The notes under the pieces: generated by a model
Databases searched by the model: none
The model's input: the letters and a program-made list of their open reading frames with translations, nothing else
What the model was told of the DNA's origin: nothing
Program-made: the position numbers and the translations under genes
In this document: piece after piece, positions 1 through 7,242 of the stretch
Numbering within the stretch: position 1 is the stretch's first letter
Layout of the letters: each line of letters begins with the position of its first letter
DNA from: CBDULX01 sp965368175
Lineage (GTDB): Bacteria > Pseudomonadota > Gammaproteobacteria > SZUA-229
Length of the DNA stretch: 14,229 nt
Assembly (NCBI GenBank): GCA_965368175.1
Contig: CBDULX010000073.1
Coordinates: 1 to 14,229, forward strand
Direction: 5' to 3'

Positions 1-10
1 TGCGCGCCAT
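1..10 (-). CDS. pilN: PilN start (partial, first three codons only)
   Basis: The pilM stop codon overlaps an ATG by one base (TGATG on the minus strand), and the three visible codons read Met-Ala-Arg. PilN proteins commonly begin Met-Ala-Arg-Ile-Asn-Leu-Leu-Pro-Trp-Arg, and pilN directly follows pilM in the conserved pilMNOPQ operon. PilN is an inner-membrane type IV pilus alignment protein whose N-terminal tail docks into PilM. The call rests on operon order, the overlap and three residues, because the rest lies outside the window. Confidence 0.75.
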
Positions 11-1092
11 CAGTCGAAGCTCCTCATCGCCAGGCCACAGGCAATCATTAAGGCTGGTGCATCATTGTTTAATGCTTCGGCGTTGACTTTATTTGACAGT
101 TGCATGTTGCTAAATGGATTACATATGACTGTTCTAATGCCCAGCTGGTTTTCGATCAGTTCATCTATGGCCGGTATGGATGAGCAACCACCGGCCAGGG
201 CAATCAGATCCACTGAATGATGCTGGCCCGCAGTGTAGAAAAACTGTAGAAAACGACTAACCTGCTGTGCCATTGTTTCCTTAAAAGGCTCCAGAACTTC
301 TGGAACATAATTTTCCGGTAAGCCACCGACTTTTTTCAGCCGCCCTGCTTCCTCATAGGCCAGCCCATAACGGCGCATAATTTCTTCTGTGAGCTGCTTC
401 CCTCCAAAGGCCTGTTCACGAGTGTAGATGAGTTCATCGTTTTCGATAACATTCAGGCTGGTCATGGTGGCGCCTATATCCAGTACAGCAATAATAAATG
501 GTGATGCTTCCGTATCATCATTTTTGGCTGGCATTGTGTCGGCAGGACGAATCAATCTGGCTGTATGTTCAATGGTATAGGCTTCGACATCTACGATAGC
601 GGCAGTAAGCCCCGCAATTTCTGCTGCAGCGGTTCTAAGTTCCACATTTTCGCTTCTGGAGGCGGCCAGTAGTACATCAACACGATCTGGGTTGTCGCGG
701 TTTTCGCCCAGAATCTGAAAGTCGAGGTTAATTTCCTCCAGTGGATAGGGGATGTACTGGTCGGCTTCCATTTCAATCTGAGCTTCCATTTCACTGTCAC
801 TCAGCGAAGCGGGCATAGTAATGACTTTGGTAATAACGGCGGAGCCTGCTACCGCCACGGCGACTTTTTTACACCTGGTGCCAGAGCGTTTCAGGGCTTT
901 TTGAAGGGTTTCACCTACGGCTTCCACATCCTGTATATTTTTTTCCACAACGGCATTGGCAGGCAGGGGTTCAACTGCCAGACTTTCAACCCGATAACCT
1001 TTATCGCTTTTAGATAACTCGACCAGTTTTACCGAAGTAGAGCTGATGTCGATCCCCAGTATGGGGGTTTGTTTGCGCTTCAGCTGAAACAC
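10..1092 (-). CDS. pilM: Type IV pilus assembly protein PilM
   Basis: A 360-residue actin-like (FtsA/MreB fold) cytoplasmic protein. It binds the PilN tail and links the inner-membrane PilN/PilO alignment complex to the pilus motor. Phosphate-binding motifs are visible: Gly-Ile-Asp with a following Ser/Thr-rich turn at residues 13-20, Asp-Ile-Gly-Ala-Thr at 205-209, and an adenosine-type Ala-Gly-Gly motif at 300-302. The stretch at 98-121, with the Gln-Tyr-Ile-Pro-Tyr-Pro motif, is characteristic of PilM. Length is close to the usual 350-355 residues. The start is a GTG preceded by AGAGGT seven bases upstream, and the protein begins in register with other PilM proteins. It overlaps pilN by one base, so the pilMNOPQ operon presumably continues leftwards. 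It is divergent from mrcA, as in Pseudomonas. Confidence 0.97.
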   Translation of the reverse strand: MFQLKRKQTPILGIDISSTSVKLVELSKSDKGYRVESLAVEPLPANAVVEKNIQDVEAVGETLQKALKRSGTRCKKVAVAVAGSAVITKVITMPASLSDSEMEAQIEMEADQYIPYPLEEINLDFQILGENRDNPDRVDVLLAASRSENVELRTAAAEIAGLTAAIVDVEAYTIEHTARLIRPADTMPAKNDDTEASPFIIAVLDIGATMTSLNVIENDELIYTREQAFGGKQLTEEIMRRYGLAYEEAGRLKKVGGLPENYVPEVLEPFKETMAQQVSRFLQFFYTAGQHHSVDLIALAGGCSSIPAIDELIENQLGIRTVICNPFSNMQLSNKVNAEALNNDAPALMIACGLAMRSFD

Positions 1093-1409
1093 GCTGCTTA
1101 CCTCTTAATCCAGTGCATATAAGTAGTTATAGCTCTTTTATGCATATGTGCATTAAATATTAGCCGCAAGTATTGAATAATACTAGCCTATTTTTAAATT
1201 ACTGTCGCTTGAAATGTAAACAAAGACTATAATTTTGTAAAATATTATGGCCGATAGGGTGATCCAGTCAGCCGTTTTGTCATTTGCTAAAGAGTATATA
1301 CTTGGGCATTCAATAACTTAGCTCTGAATGCTGGTTAAATACTATATTGCGACCAAAATTGAATTAAGGCTTTACTGCCTCAGGTTCGGTCGGGGACTAC
1401 ATTAATAAT
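1093..1409. promoter_or_regulatory. Divergent pilM/mrcA intergenic region
   Basis: This 317 bp AT-rich gap between two divergent genes must hold promoters for both, and no credible gene lies in it. No clean sigma-70 pair stands out. TATAAT at 1228-1233 has a TTGAAA only 13 bp upstream, which is too close. TATACT at 1297-1302 has TTGTCA 14 bp upstream. A small palindrome, ATGCA-TATG-TGCAT, lies at 1140-1153 on the pilM side, with a further TGCAT at 1114-1118. A nested inverted repeat lies at 1350-1392 just before mrcA. Exact promoter positions are not resolvable by eye. Confidence 0.5.
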
Positions 1410-4097
1410 ATGCAAAAATATGCGAAATTTCTTCGAATTGGTTTAAAGATTTTTATTGCAGGCCTGATTTTGATTATTATCTCTGTTCTGGGATTATATC
1501 TTTATATTGAACCGGATCTGCCAGACATCGAAGGTCTGAGTGATGTGCAGTTACAGGTACCGCTCCGGGTGTACAGTAAGGAAGGGGCTCTAATTGCAGA
1601 ATATGGTGAAAAAAGGCGTTCTCCTAAGGATATTTCTGAGATCCCGGAACAGCTGAAGCAGGCTTTTTTGTCGGCCGAGGATGATCGTTTCTACGAACAT
1701 CCAGGGGTAGATTACCAGGGTATATTGCGTGCTGTGGTGCATCTGCTGAAAACAGGTAAACGAGGCCAGGGTGGCAGTACTATTACCATGCAGCTGGCTC
1801 GTAATTTCTATCTGAGTCGTGAAAAAACATTTGCTCGTAAATTCAATGAGATTTTTCTGGCATTTAAAATCGAAGGCCAGATGTCCAAGGATAAGATTCT
1901 CGAGCTCTATCTAAATAAAATATATCTGGGCAACCGAGCTTATGGCGTCGCGGCGGCAGCACAGGTTTATTATGGTAAGAGCCTTGAAGAGCTGGATCTG
2001 GCCCAGATCGCTATGATTGCCGGGTTACCCAAGGCGCCTTCTCGTTATAACCCCATAATTAACCCTGAACGAGCATTGACTCGTCGTAATTATGTGCTCA
2101 ACCGTATGGCCGAACTGGAGCATATAACTGAGACCGAATTGCGTTGGGCTAAGGCTCAGTCCATCACCGCTGGCCTGCATGATTCTCCTGTTGATTTGAG
2201 CGCATCTTACGTGGCGGAGATGGTGCGTGCAGAGATTTCCCGCCAGTTCGATGAAGAGGCTTATACTCGTGGGTTGCGGGTGTATACGACTATCGAAAAG
2301 TCATTGCAGGAAGCAGCAAATCTGAGTGTACAGCAGACATTGCTGGCCTATGATCAGCGTCATGGTTACCGCGGGCCTGAAAAACATATCGAGTTCAAGT
2401 GGGATGAGGCTGAACTTGAAGCTGCGGCTGAAGAAAATGCGAACAAGCAGGAAGAACAGCTTACAGAGCAGGATTCTGACCTGCAGCAGGCGCTAGCTCA
2501 GGAACAGGAGGCGGAGTTAGCAGAGGAGGACGGTGTGCCGACAGAGGCTACGGGTGAGCTGACTAAAGAAGAGCTCTGGGAGAAGGCTCTTGATGGCATT
2601 AAAGAGTATGGCGGTCTGTATCCAGCATTAGTGATAGAAGTGGGGGAGCAGGAAGCTCGAGTCTACCTGCAGGGTGGACGACTAATTCATCTGGACTGGG
2701 AAAGTATGTCCTGGGCGAAATCTTATATAGACGTGAATACCCAGGGGCCAGCGCCGCAGGTTGCGGCCGATGTATTAAAGCTGGGAGATATGGTGCGAAT
2801 TTACAGGGATATTGCTGGTCTCTGGCGTCTCGGACAGTTGCCGGAGGTACAGGGGGCGCTGACCTCACTGGATCCTAATGATGGAGCAATCAAAGCGCTG
2901 GTTGGTGGTTTTGATTTCCATCACAGTAAATTTAACCGGGCGGTACAGGCTCGGCGTCAGGCTGGTTCCAGCTTTAAGCCTTTTATTTATTCAGCAGCAC
3001 TGGAAAAACGCTATACAGCAGCCTCGGTGATTAATGACGCACCCGTGGTGTTCCATGATCCTGCACTGGAAGGAACCTGGCGACCAGAGAATTACAGCGG
3101 GAAATTTTATGGCCCAACCCGGTTAAGAGAAGCACTGGTCAAATCACGTAATCTTGTATCTATCCGTATTTTAAGGTCCATCGGTATTGGCTATGCGACG
3201 CGGTTTGCCGGTCGTTTTGGTTTCGATCCCAAATTACTGCCCCATGACCTTTCGCTGGCACTGGGTAGTGGTGAAGTGAGTCCACTGGAGTTGTCCACTG
3301 GCTTTGCGGTGTTTGCAAACGGTGGTTATCGAATAACGCCGTATTTTGTACAGCGTATCGAAGGTCCTGATGGAAATGTGCTGTACGAGGCAGATCCTGA
3401 AGTGGCCTGTGTCAGCTGTGTGCTGAAAGCCAGGGGCCAGGAAATGCCTGTGGTTGATGTAAAGATTGCAGAAAATAACATAGTGTCTGACGAAGTTGAG
3501 CAAGTCGTGTCGGCGCCAATGGATATAGTGACTGAAGAAACAATGACGGAAGACCTGATGACAGAAACATTGTCTAAACTGCCTAAACAGGCGGAGCGTG
3601 CCGTTGATGAACGAGTTATCTATATTATGAATTCAATCATGCAGGATGTTATCAAGCGGGGTACCGGCCGCAGGGCGCTGGCTTTGGGGCGTAATGATTT
3701 ACACGGTAAGACCGGAACCACTAACGATCAGAAAGATGCCTGGTTTAATGGTTTTAATCGATCACTGGTAGCGACCGTATGGGTAGGTTTTGATCAGCAG
3801 CAGCGCTCTCTTGGAAACTTTGAAACAGGTTCCAAAGCAGCATTGCCAATGTGGGTTGAGTATATGCGTACTGCCCTTAAGGGTGTGCCGGAAATTATGA
3901 TGGAGCGACCTGATAATTTAGTGACCATGAAAATTAATGCTGAGACCGGAGAACTGGCTGGTGCTGATGATGTCGACGTTATTTTTGAAATATTCCGTGC
4001 AGAGCGTGCGCCTAAACAGAAAAGTGTGTCCGGAGGTAATACTGGTCCTGGTCCGAGCAACAATGAAACGGATGTTATGCCAGAGCAGTTATTTTAG
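1410..4097 (+). CDS. mrcA: Penicillin-binding protein 1A (bifunctional glycosyltransferase/transpeptidase)
   Basis: An 895-residue class A PBP that polymerises lipid II into glycan strands and cross-links their peptides in the periplasm. Residues 10-33 form the single N-terminal membrane anchor. The GT51 domain follows, with catalytic Glu90 in Ser-Ala-Glu-Asp-Asp-Arg-Phe-Tyr-Glu-His, the Gly-Gly-Ser-Thr-Ile-Thr-Met-Gln-Leu motif at 121-129, and Glu147 as second acid. The transpeptidase carries SxxK at 520-523 (nucleophile Ser520), SxN at 579-581 and Lys-Thr-Gly-Thr at 767-770. The region around 735-770 closely resembles Pseudomonas PonA. The protein is longer than usual (about 820-850), partly because of a Glu/Gln-rich stretch at 332-393 in the OB-like region. 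The ATG start gives a normal anchor, with only a distant GGGGA upstream. Also known as ponA. It is divergent from pilM, its conserved neighbour. Confidence 0.97.
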   Translation: MQKYAKFLRIGLKIFIAGLILIIISVLGLYLYIEPDLPDIEGLSDVQLQVPLRVYSKEGALIAEYGEKRRSPKDISEIPEQLKQAFLSAEDDRFYEHPGVDYQGILRAVVHLLKTGKRGQGGSTITMQLARNFYLSREKTFARKFNEIFLAFKIEGQMSKDKILELYLNKIYLGNRAYGVAAAAQVYYGKSLEELDLAQIAMIAGLPKAPSRYNPIINPERALTRRNYVLNRMAELEHITETELRWAKAQSITAGLHDSPVDLSASYVAEMVRAEISRQFDEEAYTRGLRVYTTIEKSLQEAANLSVQQTLLAYDQRHGYRGPEKHIEFKWDEAELEAAAEENANKQEEQLTEQDSDLQQALAQEQEAELAEEDGVPTEATGELTKEELWEKALDGIKEYGGLYPALVIEVGEQEARVYLQGGRLIHLDWESMSWAKSYIDVNTQGPAPQVAADVLKLGDMVRIYRDIAGLWRLGQLPEVQGALTSLDPNDGAIKALVGGFDFHHSKFNRAVQARRQAGSSFKPFIYSAALEKRYTAASVINDAPVVFHDPALEGTWRPENYSGKFYGPTRLREALVKSRNLVSIRILRSIGIGYATRFAGRFGFDPKLLPHDLSLALGSGEVSPLELSTGFAVFANGGYRITPYFVQRIEGPDGNVLYEADPEVACVSCVLKARGQEMPVVDVKIAENNIVSDEVEQVVSAPMDIVTEETMTEDLMTETLSKLPKQAERAVDERVIYIMNSIMQDVIKRGTGRRALALGRNDLHGKTGTTNDQKDAWFNGFNRSLVATVWVGFDQQQRSLGNFETGSKAALPMWVEYMRTALKGVPEIMMERPDNLVTMKINAETGELAGADDVDVIFEIFRAERAPKQKSVSGGNTGPGPSNNETDVMPEQLF

Positions 4098-4149
4098 AGA
4101 TTAATCAGAGGTGCTATGGCTAATTTGGTTTGTCGTATTAATATAAATA

Positions 4150-4290
4150 TTTGCCACAGACGACTGCAGGGAGGCAGGAGGTAGAGTAATGCAGGAGCAA
4201 TTACCGAGTCACAGAGTTCGCAAAGTAATATATATTATTAAATGTACATATTAAAAACTCTGTGTTCTCTGTGACTCTGTGGCAAAAGCT
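4150..4290. repeat. CTCTGTG/CACAGAG inverted-repeat element
   Basis: The right part holds three CTCTGTG units nearly in tandem, at 4258-4264, 4267-4273 and 4275-4281. The left part has the perfect inverted counterpart GAGTCACAGAG at 4206-4216, which pairs with 4267-4277. The outer ends also match inversely: TTTGCCACAGA at 4150-4160 against TGTGGCAAA at 4278-4286. The left arm is split by about 46 bp that has no counterpart on the right. It lies between the convergent ends of mrcA and the sensor kinase gene. Repeats built on CACAGAG units are, as I recall, scattered through intergenic regions of many environmental bacteria. No transposase is present. In RNA it could fold and may slow or stop transcription from either side, but there is no classical GC-rich stem with a U-tract. 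Confidence 0.7.
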
Positions 4291-4311
4291 TCATTTTTGT
4301 AGATAGTAGTT

Positions 4312-7104
4312 TTAACCGGCTGAATCGCCAAGATGCTTGCGTATTTTTTCAAGCAGGGTTTCTTTATCGAAAGGTTTATGTAACATGTCGTCAATAAGTG
4401 ATTGCTCCTGATCGTCGTTCATGGAAGCCATGTTTTCGCTATATCCGCTGGCTATCTGGAATTTTATCTGTGGGTATAATTTGCGTACTTCCCTGGCTAA
4501 TTGAAAACCATTCATGCCTGGCATGATAACGTCACTAATAATTAAATCCACATTATGATTTGTTAATTTATCCAGCGCCGATTCGGCGCTTTCTGCAATA
4601 ATTACATGGTATCCCTGACTGCTTAATATTTCTTCAGATAAATAACATATAGCAGGTTCGTCATCCACCACCAGAATAGTTTCGTTACCTGTTGCTGTCT
4701 CACTTGGTATGTGATTGTGTATGTGCTCGGACTTGGGTTTGCCTGTGAAGCGTGGGATATATAAATGGATGGTAGTGCCTTTGCCTAATTCAGAGTCTAC
4801 ACGGATGCCACTGCCTGAGCGAGTTACAAAGCCATAAACCTGACTCATTCCAAGCCCCGTTCCAGCATCACCTTTGGTAGTGAAGAAAGGATCAAATATA
4901 TTGCTGAGGGTTTCATTATCCATTCCTATACCCGTGTCAGTGATGGATAGATGGATATAATCCCTGGCGATAATACCTAATTGATTTGCCTGTTGCTGAG
5001 TTAACTGGATGTTGCGGGTTTTCATTATAAATTGTCCACCATCAGGCATGGCATGCATGGCATTGATTGCAATATTGAACAGGGCGTCCTCGAAGTCGTT
5101 TTTGTCCACCCAGGCAGGCCATGTTTCCGGTGATAAATCCAGTATGAGCTGGATTTTAGCAGTGAGTGATTTGGCCAGAATATGCTGGTTATCCTGTAGC
5201 AGGCTGTTGAGATCAACCTGTTGGTTCTCGCTGTCCTTGCGACGTGAAAAAGCTAATAGTTTGCTGGTGAGTTTCTGGCTTCGCTTACCAGCCTGTAGAA
5301 TACGTTGTGCATATTCCTGTAGTTTGGGATGATCATGTAATTGAGCATCGAGTATTTCGGCAAAACCAAGAATTACCCCCAGCATATTATTATAATCGTG
5401 GGCAATGCCACCGGTAAGCTTGCCCATGGCTTCCATTTTCTGAGAGCGATTTAGCTGTTCTTCAATCAGCTTCTTTTCAGTTATGCAGCGCACCAGTGCC
5501 AGTAAGTAGGTGTCGTTGCCCAGATGTATGCGTTTCAGGCTGACCTCAGCATCAAACTGTGTGCCATTTTTTGTAATGAACCTCCATTCAAAAAATTGTA
5601 CTTCACCCGCTAATGCTGCCTCGGTTTTTGTTCTTGCAAGATCTTTTGAGGCAATTCCCTTGGCCTGTTTTTCTGGTGAAAACTGGATTGGGTTCTTGCC
5701 CAGGATGTCATCTAGCTGACAGTCGAATAATTCCAGTGTTTTTAAATTACATTCACAAAAAACGTCATCCTTGATCAGGAAGATGGCGTCATTAGCAGAT
5801 TCGAAAAGGCTTTGATATTTGGTGTTACTAACCAGTAGTTCTTCTTCACTTTTTTGCAGGGCATTTAGTGCTTGCTGGGTTTTTCTACGAAGTTGATTGA
5901 TTTTATCTGCCTGTGCTAATGACATGAATAAAACCAGCCAGATCACGCCTATGGCGAAAATATTTTCCGTAATAAAATTGCTTGGTATCCAGGCTAATCG
6001 ATTTAGCAGGAAAATAACTAGTGTGCTGAGCAATACATACCAGCCACTGGCAAATAGTTTTGATGAAGTTGCTTGTGTCAATAAGCTATGAGTTACTCGA
6101 TATAATATGAATACAATTGTTATTACCATGGGAGGAATTACAAGTGTGATCCAGGTGCCATAACTAATAAACAGGGCTAATAATGTTAGTAATGCAAACA
6201 GGCTGACTAGCGACTTTTCTATGAATATAATGTTGGGTGTGGCCGCTGTAGTTGATAGAAATCGGTTGTTAAATTTGAGTAAGGAAATAACTAACAGGTT
6301 TCCAGAGAGGGATGCACCAAGATAGCTGTATTTTGCCCATGAATCGCTAAATAGTATCTGGCTAAATCCATCATAAAAGGATGCATAGATGAATGCGCTG
6401 GCTATAAATGCTATTAGCCAGATATAACTTGAGTCCTTCAGGGAATAGTACAAAAACAGGTTATAAATCATCATTATGAGCAAAATGCCAATAATGATGC
6501 CGTGCCAGTAATTATCCAGCTGATTTTGATAAATCATTCCCTGCCAGCTTAATAGCTTCAGGTCAATGGTCATGGAAGAGCCATTGTTTATGTTAATGTA
6601 ATAAGTCTGTTGCTGCTCAGGCTCGAGTTGTAGTTTGAATAGTATCAGTCGATTTGGGATATCTCGCTTTGAGAACGGTCTTAAATTTCCGGACTGTTTT
6701 ACAGAAAAATCACTGTTACTGGATTTAGTTGAGTAAAGATCAATATAGTGAGTGTTAGCATTGAACTGCCCAAGGATCCAGTCACGGGTGTTACTGGAGT
6801 TATTGTGAACAGTAAATTTTACCCAGAAGCTGCTTTTACTGTAGCCAAAGGAAGGTACGAGGGTAGTGCTGGCCGTAAATTGCTGCCGAAAATCAGCTGA
6901 GCTCACCTGTTCGATGCCGAGTGTATTTGTTGAGTCTTCAAGAATTTCCAGTGAAGGTCCCAGTTGATAGACTTGTTGCTGGTCCGTTAATTGTATGATT
7001 TGCTGGGCATATGTATTGAGTGGAAGAGTCGACAGGAGCAGTAGCAGCAATTTAATAACAAGTGCTGCCGGTCGTTTTGCTATCGAAAATTGTGGGCCTT
7101 TCAC
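4312..7104 (-). CDS. Hybrid sensor histidine kinase with 7TMR-DISM sensor, PAS and receiver domains
   Basis: A 930-residue inner-membrane hybrid kinase. In order, it shows a signal peptide (about 1-34), a periplasmic 7TMR-DISM extracellular domain (about 40-185), seven membrane helices (about 199-398), a short coiled coil (400-425), a PAS domain (about 427-545), and HisKA with phospho-acceptor His569 in a His-Asp-Tyr-Asn-Asn context. The ATPase domain has the N box at Asn681, Asp-Thr-Gly-Ile-Gly at 723-727, Phe-Asp-Pro-Phe-Phe at 737-741 and Gly-Thr-Gly-Leu-Gly at 748-752. The C-terminal receiver (about 809-926) has Asp814/Asp815, phospho-acceptor Asp858, Ser886 and Lys910. Every catalytic residue is present. 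No response regulator, HPt or output gene is adjacent, so partner and signal are unknown. The start is a GTG with a distant AGGA, and no better in-frame start precedes the signal peptide. By eye it is AT-richer than hemE and gltD. Confidence 0.93.
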   Translation of the reverse strand: MKGPQFSIAKRPAALVIKLLLLLLSTLPLNTYAQQIIQLTDQQQVYQLGPSLEILEDSTNTLGIEQVSSADFRQQFTASTTLVPSFGYSKSSFWVKFTVHNNSSNTRDWILGQFNANTHYIDLYSTKSSNSDFSVKQSGNLRPFSKRDIPNRLILFKLQLEPEQQQTYYININNGSSMTIDLKLLSWQGMIYQNQLDNYWHGIIIGILLIMMIYNLFLYYSLKDSSYIWLIAFIASAFIYASFYDGFSQILFSDSWAKYSYLGASLSGNLLVISLLKFNNRFLSTTAATPNIIFIEKSLVSLFALLTLLALFISYGTWITLVIPPMVITIVFILYRVTHSLLTQATSSKLFASGWYVLLSTLVIFLLNRLAWIPSNFITENIFAIGVIWLVLFMSLAQADKINQLRRKTQQALNALQKSEEELLVSNTKYQSLFESANDAIFLIKDDVFCECNLKTLELFDCQLDDILGKNPIQFSPEKQAKGIASKDLARTKTEAALAGEVQFFEWRFITKNGTQFDAEVSLKRIHLGNDTYLLALVRCITEKKLIEEQLNRSQKMEAMGKLTGGIAHDYNNMLGVILGFAEILDAQLHDHPKLQEYAQRILQAGKRSQKLTSKLLAFSRRKDSENQQVDLNSLLQDNQHILAKSLTAKIQLILDLSPETWPAWVDKNDFEDALFNIAINAMHAMPDGGQFIMKTRNIQLTQQQANQLGIIARDYIHLSITDTGIGMDNETLSNIFDPFFTTKGDAGTGLGMSQVYGFVTRSGSGIRVDSELGKGTTIHLYIPRFTGKPKSEHIHNHIPSETATGNETILVVDDEPAICYLSEEILSSQGYHVIIAESAESALDKLTNHNVDLIISDVIMPGMNGFQLAREVRKLYPQIKFQIASGYSENMASMNDDQEQSLIDDMLHKPFDKETLLEKIRKHLGDSAG

Positions 7105-7140
7105 TTGAATTAAAATCCTGGTTCGATTCCTGGCAGCCTC

Positions 7141-7165
7141 TGATGAAGCATCATCTACTTCATCA
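7141..7165 (-). promoter_or_regulatory. Hairpin in the hemE / sensor-kinase gap
   Basis: A perfect 8-bp inverted repeat, TGATGAAG (7141-7148) with CTTCATCA (7158-7165), has a 9-base loop. It lies 77 bp downstream of hemE and about 37 bp upstream of the kinase start, so it would be in the kinase leader RNA. No T-run follows on the minus strand, so it is not a standard intrinsic terminator. On the minus strand an AGGGGAG sequence sits just before its 5' arm. Confidence 0.45.
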
Positions 7166-7242
7166 AAAGCTCCCCTGTTTACTCTGAAGTATCGTCAGGA
7201 GATATATATCAGTAATTGTCAGGCAGATACAGTGCAAACTGA

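Noticed and set aside
1209..1233. TTGAAA/TATAAT as the mrcA promoter
   Set aside because: The hexamers are good but the spacer is only 13 bp, too short for a normal sigma-70 promoter.
4116..4184. A 22-codon ORF just after mrcA, with AGAGGTG close before its ATG
   Set aside because: Spacing to the ATG is too short, the frame runs into repeat sequence, and the peptide has no recognisable features.
7060..7140. A complete tRNA gene on the plus strand around the T-arm-like sequence
   Set aside because: Only the T-arm is recognisable. No 5' acceptor strand, D-arm or paired anticodon stem precedes it, and the region is the coding start of the sensor kinase.
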